This document shows, one piece after another, positions 1 through 6,319 of a DNA stretch of 34,452 nt (position 1 is the stretch's first letter; the number at the start of each line of letters is the position of its first letter). The stretch lies in contig WGOA01000015.1 in assembly GCA_016124275.1 (NCBI GenBank), positions 1 to 34,452 of the forward strand, written 5' to 3'. This stretch comes from Bacteroidota bacterium (GTDB lineage: Bacteria > Bacteroidota > Bacteroidia > Chitinophagales > BACL12). The position numbers were made by a program, and so were the translations under genes. The notes beneath the pieces were generated by a model. It had not been told where the DNA came from. It made no database searches and worked only from the letters and a program-made list of their open reading frames with translations.

Positions 1-30
1 TGGATCGATGGGCGCATTGGGGCAAAAGCT

Positions 31-44
31 TGAACGAACGTTCA
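31..44. promoter_or_regulatory. Inverted repeat, possible operator
   Basis: TGAACG-AA-CGTTCA has perfect 6-bp arms around a 2-bp spacer. The shape resembles operators of TetR-type dimeric repressors, but no such regulator is in the window. The gene it would control may lie left of the window. The resemblance is an inference from symmetry only. Confidence 0.25.
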
Positions 45-130
45 GGTTGAAATGCTTTGCAGCGGCGCTGGAGCCTTGCCTTAACATTGGCGTAACAAAG
101 CGTGGCTAAAGACTTGATGTGGAGTTAACA

Positions 131-158
131 TTGGTCTTGTTATGCTGAAGTAAATTTG
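131..158 (+). promoter_or_regulatory. Bacteroidota-type promoter for the metallophosphoesterase gene
   Basis: TTG at 131-133 and an exact TAnnTTTG box, TAAATTTG, at 151-158 are separated by 17 nt, which fits the Bacteroidota consensus TTG-N17..23-TAnnTTTG. It implies a transcript start near 162 and a 5' leader of about 45 nt before the ATG at 207. A 10-bp direct repeat TTAACATTGG occurs at 81-90 and 125-134; the second copy overlaps the TTG element. Confidence 0.5.
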
Positions 159-206
159 AAGGGTTGCTGAAAACTGTGTCGTGGAGTTTAGAAGCATCTT
201 CCTTTT

Positions 207-1169
207 ATGAGGCGCCCCGTTGATCTGGCCGTAATTTCTGATGTGCATTTGGGAACCTACGGTTGTCATGCCGAGGAACTCATCCGTTACCTCAAATCCA
301 TCGAGCCCAAGGTTCTGGTCCTGAATGGCGACATCATGGACTGCTGGCAGTTCCGAAAGGGCTATTTCCCGGCCAGCCACCTGGAGGTTATCCGCCAATT
401 CACGCGTTTCGCTGCGAAAGGAACCCCGGTTTTCTACCTGACCGGCAACCACGACGATCTGTTCCGTCGCTTTACTGACCTCGCGCTGGGCAATTTTCAC
501 CTGCGCGATCAATTGGTGCTGACCGTCGGTGGAGAGAAAGTGCTCTTTTTTCACGGCGACATTTTCGATGCCTCCATCCGCCATGCCCGGTGGTTGGCCA
601 AGCTCGGGGGAAGGGGCTACGATTGGCTGATTCGACTCAATCGCCTCATCAATGCGGTTTTGCTCCGCATGGGGCGACCCCGTGTTTCGTTCAGCCATAA
701 AATCAAGAAATCGGTCAAGAAGGCAGTCAAATTTGTGAGCGACTTTGAGCAGGGCGCAGCAGAATTGGGCATTGCCCAGGGCTGTTCCACCGTGGTATGC
801 GGGCATATCCACCAACCGGCCATGCGGCAGCTCCAGGGATCCAAAAAAGGGGGTAGCATCCGCTACCTCAATTCCGGCGACTGGGTGGAACACCTCAGTG
901 CCCTGGAGTACCACAGCGGCGATTGGCACCTTTGGCATTATGAGCAGCAGATGCCAGAAATCTTCAGCAATGCCGGGAACACCCCCCTGGAGCCCCTCCA
1001 GGAGGGCAATACTTTGGGTTGGAAAGCAGCTGCGGAGCCATGGGTCGCTCAGGAAATGGCTCGTGAAACGGCATTTAATCATTTAGACCAATTGGCGTCG
1101 CTTCAACTTCTTCTGGAGCGCGAAAGGAGAGCCTTGAAAGGCAAATTACCCCCTTCGTTCATGGATTGA
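207..1169 (+). CDS. LpxH-like metallophosphoesterase (UDP-2,3-diacylglucosamine diphosphatase family)
   Basis: The 320-residue protein carries the full calcineurin-like phosphoesterase metal-binding set: SDVHLG (D12, H14), NGDIMD (D42), GNHDD (N81, H82), HGDIFD (about 116) and GHIHQP near 200. This arrangement is typical of the LpxH/COG2908 family, which removes UMP from UDP-2,3-diacylglucosamine in lipid A synthesis at the inner face of the cytoplasmic membrane. It is about 80 residues longer than enterobacterial LpxH, with a Trp-rich C-terminal extension. No signal peptide is visible, consistent with a cytosolic or peripheral membrane enzyme. Bacteroidota carry several paralogues of this family, so the exact substrate is an inference. 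It appears to be transcribed from its own promoter at 131-158. Confidence 0.8.
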   Translation: MRRPVDLAVISDVHLGTYGCHAEELIRYLKSIEPKVLVLNGDIMDCWQFRKGYFPASHLEVIRQFTRFAAKGTPVFYLTGNHDDLFRRFTDLALGNFHLRDQLVLTVGGEKVLFFHGDIFDASIRHARWLAKLGGRGYDWLIRLNRLINAVLLRMGRPRVSFSHKIKKSVKKAVKFVSDFEQGAAELGIAQGCSTVVCGHIHQPAMRQLQGSKKGGSIRYLNSGDWVEHLSALEYHSGDWHLWHYEQQMPEIFSNAGNTPLEPLQEGNTLGWKAAAEPWVAQEMARETAFNHLDQLASLQLLLERERRALKGKLPPSFMD

Positions 1170-1170
1170 G

Positions 1171-1186
1171 CCCTGCAAGGGCAGGG
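1171..1186 (+). terminator. Hairpin just after the phosphoesterase stop codon
   Basis: CCCTGC-AAGG-GCAGGG forms a perfect 6-bp GC-rich stem with a 4-nt loop, starting one base after the stop codon. No T tract follows, so it could be a weak terminator or a 3'-end stabilising hairpin. The rest of the 141-bp spacer before the next gene shows no clear signal. Confidence 0.3.
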
Positions 1187-1310
1187 AGCCCCGGTGAACC
1201 AACCGTCGTCCAACCCCGTATACGCGCTAATTCCCCTGTCCAAAAACCCTATCTTGCAGCGTTTTTTGGCAGCCGTGGCTGCTTTGGACCGGATAAAGCC
1301 CTGACAGGAG

Positions 1311-2771
1311 ATGCTGTTTAACTCCTTTGAGTTTTTGCTTTTTTTCCCGCTGGTTATCATGCTGTATTTCAGCATGCCCTACCGCTATAGGTGGGTTCTG
1401 TTGCTGATCTCCAGTTATTACTTCTACATGAGTTGGAAGCCGGAGTATGCTATCCTCCTGCTCATTTCTACCCTTGTGGATTACTTCGCCGCCAACCAGA
1501 TGGCGGCCAAAACGGATAAAAAGGCCCGCAGACCCTATTTGATCCTGAGCATGGTGTCCAACCTGGGCCTGTTGTTCAGTTTTAAGTACTTCAATTTCTT
1601 TCGCGACAACTGGAATCCCCTGATGGATCAGTTGGGACTGTTTGCACACCTTCCGGAATTGCAGATTTTGTTGCCTGTAGGCATCTCCTTTTACACGTTC
1701 CAGACCATGAGCTACACGATAGACGTGTACAAAGGGGAGATGAAACCGGAAAAACACTTGGGCATTTTTGCGGTTTACGTCACGTTTTTTCCGCAGTTGG
1801 TGGCAGGGCCGATTGAACGCGCTCCGCATCTGCTCCCTCAATTCAGGCAAAATTTCGATTTTGATTATGCCCGGGTTCGCGAAGGATTAATTCTGATGCT
1901 GTGGGGATTTTTCAAGAAACTCATCATCGCTGACCGGGTTGCCGAGTACGTGAACGGCATTTACGACGCGCCGCAAGTCAAGGAAGGGCTCACAAATCTG
2001 GTGGCCAGCTACTTGTTTGCTTTTCAGATCTATTGCGATTTCTCCGGCTATTCAGACATTGCCATTGGCGCTTCGCTGATCATGGGCTACCGGCTCATGA
2101 AGAACTTTGAACGCCCTTATTTTGCGGATTCTATTCAGAATTTCTGGAAGCGCTGGCACATCTCGCTGTCCACCTGGTTCCGCGACTACCTCTACATTCC
2201 GTTGGGGGGCAATCGGACGGTTAAATGGCGCTGGTGGTACAACCTGTTCATCACCTTTCTGATCTCCGGCCTTTGGCACGGAGCTGCCTGGACCTTTATC
2301 ATCTGGGGCGGTATTCACGGGGCACTGCTGGTCATTGGTTTGTGGACCACGAGCCTGCGGGAAGGGTTCATGCGCGTAACGGGCCTGGTCCGGATGCCCA
2401 AACTCCGCAGAGCCTTAGAAATGTTCGTGGTCTTCCACCTGGTTATCATCGGTTGGGTCTTTTTCCGGGCGGAAAGCTTGCCGGATGCGCTGGTGGTGCT
2501 GAAGTCCTTTGCCATGATCAGGCCAGCGGCGGTCGGACCGCTGCTGGACAGTTTGCAATCTTTTGGCTGGCTCGAATTTGTGATTGCTTTGGGCGCCATT
2601 GGCACGATGGAGTTCTTGCATTACCTGCAAGAGCGGGGCTGGAGTTTGCACCAAAGAGTTGGGGCTTTGTCCATGCCTTTGCGTTGGGGCCTGTACCTGG
2701 TGGCCACCATGGCCATTGTCCTTTTTGGAAAATTCTCCTCCCAGGCGGAGTTCATTTACTTTCAATTCTAA
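1311..2771 (+). CDS. MBOAT family O-acyltransferase (AlgI-like)
   Basis: The 486-residue polytopic membrane protein belongs to the membrane-bound O-acyltransferase family, close to AlgI/DltB-type proteins that move acyl groups across the inner membrane to modify exported polysaccharides. It shows the family motif RWHISLSTWFRDYLYIPLGG (about 280-300) and the putative catalytic His at H323 in SGLWHGAAW. The N-terminus (FNSFEFLLFFPLVI) and length match the usual 460-500 residues. The SGNH-like gene follows 3 bp after its stop, which recalls the pairing of AlgI with AlgJ/AlgX-type esterase partners. O-acetylation of a surface polysaccharide is the likely job; the substrate cannot be told from sequence. 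Confidence 0.88.
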   Translation: MLFNSFEFLLFFPLVIMLYFSMPYRYRWVLLLISSYYFYMSWKPEYAILLLISTLVDYFAANQMAAKTDKKARRPYLILSMVSNLGLLFSFKYFNFFRDNWNPLMDQLGLFAHLPELQILLPVGISFYTFQTMSYTIDVYKGEMKPEKHLGIFAVYVTFFPQLVAGPIERAPHLLPQFRQNFDFDYARVREGLILMLWGFFKKLIIADRVAEYVNGIYDAPQVKEGLTNLVASYLFAFQIYCDFSGYSDIAIGASLIMGYRLMKNFERPYFADSIQNFWKRWHISLSTWFRDYLYIPLGGNRTVKWRWWYNLFITFLISGLWHGAAWTFIIWGGIHGALLVIGLWTTSLREGFMRVTGLVRMPKLRRALEMFVVFHLVIIGWVFFRAESLPDALVVLKSFAMIRPAAVGPLLDSLQSFGWLEFVIALGAIGTMEFLHYLQERGWSLHQRVGALSMPLRWGLYLVATMAIVLFGKFSSQAEFIYFQF

Positions 2772-2774
2772 GGC

Positions 2775-3728
2775 ATGGCAGGGCGTTTCATCCTACGTGT
2801 GCTGGCCTTTGTGGTGTTGGTCGGCCTGGTCTCAGCGGGTATCTTTTTCGGCATTCCCAACAATCAAAAAGCTTACCTGGCTGCCTTGCAGGACAAACAG
2901 GCCCGTCTGGACAGCTTGCAGGCTTCCGGTAAGCCTAAAATGGTGTTGATAGGCGGGTCCAATGTGGCTTTTGGCCTGAACAGCCGCAGCTTGGAACAAG
3001 CATTTGGTCTGCCGGTCGTCAACATGGCTACCCATGCGGGATTGCGCTATGAATACATGATCCGGCAAGTCAGCGCATACCCGCGTCCCGGCGACGTGTA
3101 CCTCATTTTCCCGGAGTTCTCGCAGATGTACGAGCCGCTTTCGGTCGGCACGCCTATTCTATACCAGTCCCTCGAGGTCTTTCCGCAAGGGTATGCCTAC
3201 TGCAACCAGGATGGCCTGTTGGGCCCGGTTAAGTTGCGCGCCAATGCTTTCGTTGAAATTATCCAGCTCAAAGTCAAGCGCAGTTTGGGTCGGGCCATGG
3301 GCATGACGGAGAAGAACGCCTACCAGCGCTCAGTTTTTGACCATTACGGCGATATCTGGACACCCATGACCCTGAAATCCCGCTACAAGCAGGATGACAA
3401 GCACATGGAAAAAGACCGGGGTGCGCTGCCGGATGAAGATTTTGTGCGGTTAACCAATGATTTTGCGCAAATGGCCAAAGCCAAAGGCGCCACCGTCTTG
3501 TTTCTCTTTCCAGCCGTTGCCGAAGCAAAATGGGATACCGGGGTCGGCCAGGTCACGCAGGATTACCTCAAAAAGCATCTCGCCCTCCCGATCGTCAACA
3601 ATCCGGCGGATTACGTTTATGCCAACGACTTGTTTTTTGACACCAAGTACCACACGACACAGCACGGTCGGGAAATTCGCACCGACCAGACCATCCGGGA
3701 TTTGCAGGGGTACCTTTCAGCGCCTTAA
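2775..3728 (+). CDS. SGNH-hydrolase-like membrane-anchored partner of the MBOAT protein
   Basis: The 317-residue protein has one N-terminal membrane segment (about 5-24), then a periplasmic region. GGSNVAFGLN near residue 60 fits an SGNH block I (GxSN). The C-terminal FFDTKYH, followed by GREIRT, fits the Asp/His block V of this superfamily. AlgJ, AlgX and DltD, the SGNH-like partners of MBOAT acyltransferases, share this layout and complete acyl transfer on the periplasmic side. Its position 3 bp downstream of the MBOAT gene strongly suggests co-transcription and joint action. The assignment is motif- and context-based; a precise subfamily was not recognised. Confidence 0.65.
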   Translation: MAGRFILRVLAFVVLVGLVSAGIFFGIPNNQKAYLAALQDKQARLDSLQASGKPKMVLIGGSNVAFGLNSRSLEQAFGLPVVNMATHAGLRYEYMIRQVSAYPRPGDVYLIFPEFSQMYEPLSVGTPILYQSLEVFPQGYAYCNQDGLLGPVKLRANAFVEIIQLKVKRSLGRAMGMTEKNAYQRSVFDHYGDIWTPMTLKSRYKQDDKHMEKDRGALPDEDFVRLTNDFAQMAKAKGATVLFLFPAVAEAKWDTGVGQVTQDYLKKHLALPIVNNPADYVYANDLFFDTKYHTTQHGREIRTDQTIRDLQGYLSAP

Positions 3729-3776
3729 TAAGAGCAAAGGAGCCCTTCGGTACGATTTTTGCTGCATTTTGGCGCT

Positions 3777-4277
3777 ATGATTCGAACGCTCCTCGCATCC
3801 TTCGGCCTATTGCTCCTGGCCATTGCCCCTGCTCAGGCACAAAAAGCCCTTTTTCAATCCGTCAACATCCAGGCATTTGACCAGCGCCTGGCAGCAGGTG
3901 CGGACACCGTTTTTGTGGTTAACTTTTGGGCTACCTGGTGCGCGCCGTGCATACGCGAGCTGCCCCATTTTGACGCCCTGCAAAAGGAATATGCCGATAA
4001 AAAACTGAAGGTTTTGCTCGTTTCCGTGGATGCGCCCAGCCGCGCCAAAACAGCGCTTAACGGTTTTTTGGAAGATCGGAACGTGCATTGTGAGGTGCTC
4101 CACCTCAACGAGTCCAAACCCCACGAATACATTGACCGCATCGCTCCGCAGTGGTCCGGCAGTATTCCTGCAACATTGGTCATTCCCCCTTCACCCGGCA
4201 AGCGCTTGTTTCACGAGGGCGAAATGTCTTTGAACGAATTACACCATTGGATCAAACCCTTAATTAACGTACCATGA
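3777..4277 (+). CDS. TlpA-like periplasmic thioredoxin-fold protein
   Basis: The ATG at 3777 is preferred over an in-frame TTG at 3759, because it places a standard signal peptide at the N-terminus ([10 protein letters not shown]..., cleavage after AQA near residue 21). The 166-residue product has the active site [15 protein letters not shown], a WCxxC dithiol of the TlpA/ResA/DsbE group. These proteins reduce or oxidise disulfides in the periplasm, often for cytochrome maturation or stress defence. The partner is unknown. Its last codons overlap the next thioredoxin-fold gene by 4 nt (ATGA), so the two are probably translationally coupled. Confidence 0.85.
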   Translation: MIRTLLASFGLLLLAIAPAQAQKALFQSVNIQAFDQRLAAGADTVFVVNFWATWCAPCIRELPHFDALQKEYADKKLKVLLVSVDAPSRAKTALNGFLEDRNVHCEVLHLNESKPHEYIDRIAPQWSGSIPATLVIPPSPGKRLFHEGEMSLNELHHWIKPLINVP

Positions 4278-4927
4278 AACGCATTTTTGTATCCCTCAGC
4301 CTGGTGCTGCTAACCGCTGCTGTGTTCAGCGCATTTCGCCCTTCGCCCGAAACGGCTTTGGCTAAAAAATCAGCGGACGAAGCTGGTTACGACATCGGTT
4401 CTGAAGTGGCCAACGTCAAACTGAAGAACATTGACGGCAAAATGGTTGCTTTTGCCGATTACCAGGACCAAAAGGGCCTGATTGTGATTTTTACCTGCAA
4501 CACCTGCCCGTACGCCGTGGCTTATGAGCAGCGGATTATGGATTTGGACAAGAAATACCGCGAGTTAGGCTACCCGGTGGTGGCCATTAATCCGAATGAC
4601 GTGCAACGCCAACCTGGTGATTCATTCGAGGCCATGCAGCAGCGCGCCAAAGAGAAAGGCTACACCTTCCCCTACCTGCACGACGAAACCCAGGAGGTGG
4701 CCAAGCTATTTGGCGCAACGCGGACGCCACACGTTTACTTGCTCAAAAAGAACAATGCCGGCAATTTCCGGGTGGCTTTTATCGGCTCCATTGATGACAA
4801 TTACGACGATGCGTCGCAAGTGGAGAATCGCTTTCTGGAGAATGCCATCAAAGCGGTTGAGGCCGGAAATGCTCCTGAGCCGGCCAAAGTGAAGGCCATT
4901 GGTTGCACCATTAAGTGGCGCGAATAA
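4274..4927 (+). CDS. Exported AhpC/TSA-type thioredoxin family protein (CxxC: CNTC)
   Basis: The 217-residue protein starts with a signal peptide ([20 protein letters not shown]) and then a redoxin domain with [17 protein letters not shown] dithiol CNTCP replaces the single peroxidatic Cys of classical peroxiredoxins. [13 protein letters not shown] provides the cis-Pro loop (TRTP) of the thioredoxin fold. Families of this kind are common in Bacteroidota and planctomycetes and are annotated only as thioredoxin or redoxin domain proteins. The gene overlaps the TlpA-like gene by 4 nt, so the pair probably works in one periplasmic redox route. The stop codon lies in a 13-bp tandem duplication (4912-4937). 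Confidence 0.8.
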   Translation: MKRIFVSLSLVLLTAAVFSAFRPSPETALAKKSADEAGYDIGSEVANVKLKNIDGKMVAFADYQDQKGLIVIFTCNTCPYAVAYEQRIMDLDKKYRELGYPVVAINPNDVQRQPGDSFEAMQQRAKEKGYTFPYLHDETQEVAKLFGATRTPHVYLLKKNNAGNFRVAFIGSIDDNYDDASQVENRFLENAIKAVEAGNAPEPAKVKAIGCTIKWRE

Positions 4928-4937
4928 GTGGCGCGAA
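4912..4937 (+). repeat. 13-bp exact tandem duplication across a stop codon
   Basis: TAAGTGGCGCGAA occurs twice with no spacer (4912-4924, 4925-4937). The first copy encodes the last residues K-W-R-E and the second begins with the TAA stop codon, so the coding end is unchanged. It looks like a slippage or duplication product. Confidence 0.85.
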
Positions 4938-5009
4938 AGCTGAGAAACGTGAAGGGTTTCAACCTGTTTGGGCAGGGCGTGATTTTTTTTGCGACTTTTT
5001 CCAACCCTG

Positions 5010-5039
5010 TTGTTTCCTGAATTGTTGATGTTATATTCG
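5010..5039 (+). promoter_or_regulatory. Predicted his operon promoter
   Basis: TTG at 5010-5012 and TATATTCG at 5032-5039 (7 of 8 to TAnnTTTG counting the fixed bases loosely) are separated by 19 nt, within the Bacteroidota range of 17-23. Transcription would start at about 5043-5046, only a few bases before the GTG of the leader peptide. The leader transcript would then be almost leaderless. Between the stop at 4927 and this site no other gene is seen; the T8 run at 4983-4990 lacks a convincing stem in front. Confidence 0.5.
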
Positions 5040-5047
5040 CCACCGTC

Positions 5048-5110
5048 GTGAGAAATTCTTTGTGCCTGCATCATCATCATCATCTGACCCGCCCTATGGC
5101 GCGCTGGTGA
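5048..5110 (+). CDS. hisL: Histidine leader peptide with five consecutive His codons
   Basis: GTG at 5048 opens a 20-codon reading frame, MRNSLCLHHHHHLTRPMARW, ending in TGA at 5108-5110. Codons 8-12 (5069-5083) are all CAT. Enterobacterial hisL has the same logic, with seven consecutive His codons in a 16-residue peptide. Stalling of the leading ribosome on His codons when charged tRNA-His is scarce would report histidine shortage. The start is inferred: GTG 5048 lies directly behind the predicted promoter, and an in-frame TTG at 5060 would also include all His codons. Frame, length and position ahead of a terminator and hisG make coincidence unlikely. Confidence 0.85.
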   Translation: MRNSLCLHHHHHLTRPMARW

Positions 5111-5185
5111 TGGTATGCTTTGCGAGAGTTTAAACGCTAAGCCCAATTCCTCCAGACCCGCCGTTTCCGGCGGGTCTGTTTTTTT
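5086..5185 (+). promoter_or_regulatory. his transcription attenuator (alternative RNA hairpins)
   Basis: Three competing pairings can be read. The antiterminator pairs 5096-5107 (last leader codons, GGCGCGCTGG core at 5098-5107) with 5152-5164, giving 11 pairs including one G-U, with one mismatch and one bulged A. The terminator pairs 5153-5163 with 5168-5178. A small protector stem pairs CGCC 5090-5093 with GGCG 5098-5101. A ribosome stalled on His codons 5069-5083 would leave 5098-5107 free, so the antiterminator forms and hisG is transcribed. A ribosome reaching the stop at 5108 would cover 5098-5107, so the terminator forms. GACCCGCC at 5086-5093 also repeats exactly at 5155-5162, the terminator's 5' arm. 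Confidence 0.82.
5153..5185 (+). terminator. Rho-independent terminator of the his leader
   Basis: CAGACCCGCCG, loop TTTC, CGGCGGGTCTG form a perfect 11-bp stem at 5153-5178, followed directly by T7 (5179-5185). This is the strongest intrinsic terminator in the window. Its 5' arm is also part of the predicted antiterminator. Confidence 0.92.
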
Positions 5186-5194
5186 GTGCCCCCA

Positions 5195-5315
5195 CCGCAA
5201 GCAAAATTTCTTACCGCAAGCAAAGTTTCCCGCCTCAAGCAAAATTTCCCACCGCAAGCAAAATTTCCTACCGCAAGTAAAATTTCCTACCGCAACAAAA
5301 TTTCTACCCGCAAGC
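5195..5315 (+). repeat. 19-bp tandem repeat array in the hisG 5' leader
   Basis: Five 19-bp units start at 5195, 5214, 5233, 5252 and 5271 with consensus CCGCAAGCAAAATTTCCTA. A 17-bp sixth unit at 5290-5306 and a partial copy CCGCAAGC at 5308-5315 follow. Units differ at one to four positions. The period is not a multiple of three and the strand carries no plausible gene. There are no unique spacers, so it is not a CRISPR array. It sits between the attenuator terminator and hisG and would be transcribed only in read-through RNA. Its role is unknown. Confidence 0.9.
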
Positions 5316-5383
5316 GCCAAAGCCTGATTTGGTTAGTTCATTGCCTTTAAACCCCTTGCAATAAGTTAAAGTTGATTAAAAAT

Positions 5384-6235
5384 ATGTTAAAACTTGTCAT
5401 TCAAAAATCGGGGCGATTGCACGATGAAACCGTGCAACTGCTGCAGGAATGCGACATCCGCTTGCCGGATGGGGGCAATCAATTGCGTATTCAGGCAAGG
5501 GGTTTTCCTTTGGTCATTTACCTGCTGCGCAACAGCGATATTCCGCGCTACCTGGAAAGCGGAACCGTTGACCTGGCCATCTTGGGCCAAAACACGCTGG
5601 TTGAAGAAAATTCCAATTGTCCGGTGTTGGAGCGCCTGGGCTTTGCCCGTTGCCGGCTTTCGCTGGCTGTGCCGAATGACACGGCCTACAGTGGGTTGAA
5701 TTGGCTGCAGGACCGCTGCATTGCTACATCCTATCCCGGCAGTTTGCGCCGGTTCCTGGGCAGCAAAGGCATTCAGGCGGACATCCACGAGATTGGCGGA
5801 TCGGTAGAAGTGGCGCCTAAGCTCGGACTGGCCGATGCCATTTGTGACCTGGTATCATCAGGCAGCACCTTGTTCGCCAATGGGCTTAAAGAAGTAGAGC
5901 AGGTGCTTGAGTCGGAGGCGTGCCTGGCGGCTGCACCGGTGCTTGCACAAGGCGATATGACCTTGGTTGACGAACTGCTGTTCCGCATTCGCGCCGTGTT
6001 GGCGGGGCGTCAGCATCGCTACGTGTTGCTCAATGCTCCTTCCGACCAATTGGACGCCATTTGCCAGATCTTGCCAGGGTTGAAAAGCCCCACGGTAACG
6101 CCGCTGGCTGTTCCCGGCTGGGTTTCGGTGCAGACGGTTTTGCGCGAGTCAGAATTCTGGCCCATTATGGGAAGCTTGCGCAAGGCCGGTGCAGAGGGAA
6201 TTTTGGTCATGCCCATAGAAAAACTTATTGCTTAA
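5384..6235 (+). CDS. hisG: ATP phosphoribosyltransferase, long form
   Basis: HisG joins ATP and PRPP, the first and feedback-controlled step of histidine synthesis, in the cytoplasm. The ATG at 5384 gives 283 residues starting MLKLVIQKSGRL, as usual for the family; an in-frame TTG at 5372 would add four residues. The signature region reads EVAPKLGLADAICDLVSSG followed by STL, and the C-terminus (VSVQTVLRESEFWPIMGSLRKAGAEGILV region) is the ACT-like regulatory domain. The protein is therefore the long form, which binds histidine itself and needs no HisZ. It is the first structural gene behind the attenuator, so both feedback inhibition and attenuation should act here. Confidence 0.97.
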   Translation: MLKLVIQKSGRLHDETVQLLQECDIRLPDGGNQLRIQARGFPLVIYLLRNSDIPRYLESGTVDLAILGQNTLVEENSNCPVLERLGFARCRLSLAVPNDTAYSGLNWLQDRCIATSYPGSLRRFLGSKGIQADIHEIGGSVEVAPKLGLADAICDLVSSGSTLFANGLKEVEQVLESEACLAAAPVLAQGDMTLVDELLFRIRAVLAGRQHRYVLLNAPSDQLDAICQILPGLKSPTVTPLAVPGWVSVQTVLRESEFWPIMGSLRKAGAEGILVMPIEKLIA

Positions 6236-6248
6236 GCACAAGGTATTT

Positions 6249-6270
6249 TATGGTGGTTTTATGCACCATA
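6249..6270 (+). repeat. Inverted repeat in the hisG-hisD spacer
   Basis: TATGGTG and CACCATA are perfect 7-bp arms separated by 8 nt. They lie in the 84-bp gap between hisG and hisD, the only sizeable gap in the operon. No T tract follows. It could be an RNA processing or stabilising hairpin, or a protein site; the sequence does not decide. Confidence 0.45.
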
Positions 6271-6319
6271 GAGCATCCATGATCGCTGAGTTGTTGCTCC
6301 TTAAACCATAGCAAGCGTA

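Noticed and set aside
81-1082. A 333-codon open frame on the minus strand
   Set aside because: It is antisense to the metallophosphoesterase with all its metal motifs and has no recognisable domain.
4983-4990. Intrinsic terminator after the thioredoxin-fold gene, based on a T8 run
   Set aside because: Only a 4-bp CCTG/CAGG stem lies upstream, with six bases between stem and T run, so it is too weak to call.
5195-5315. CRISPR array
   Set aside because: Units are contiguous 19-bp tandem repeats without unique spacers, and no cas gene is nearby.
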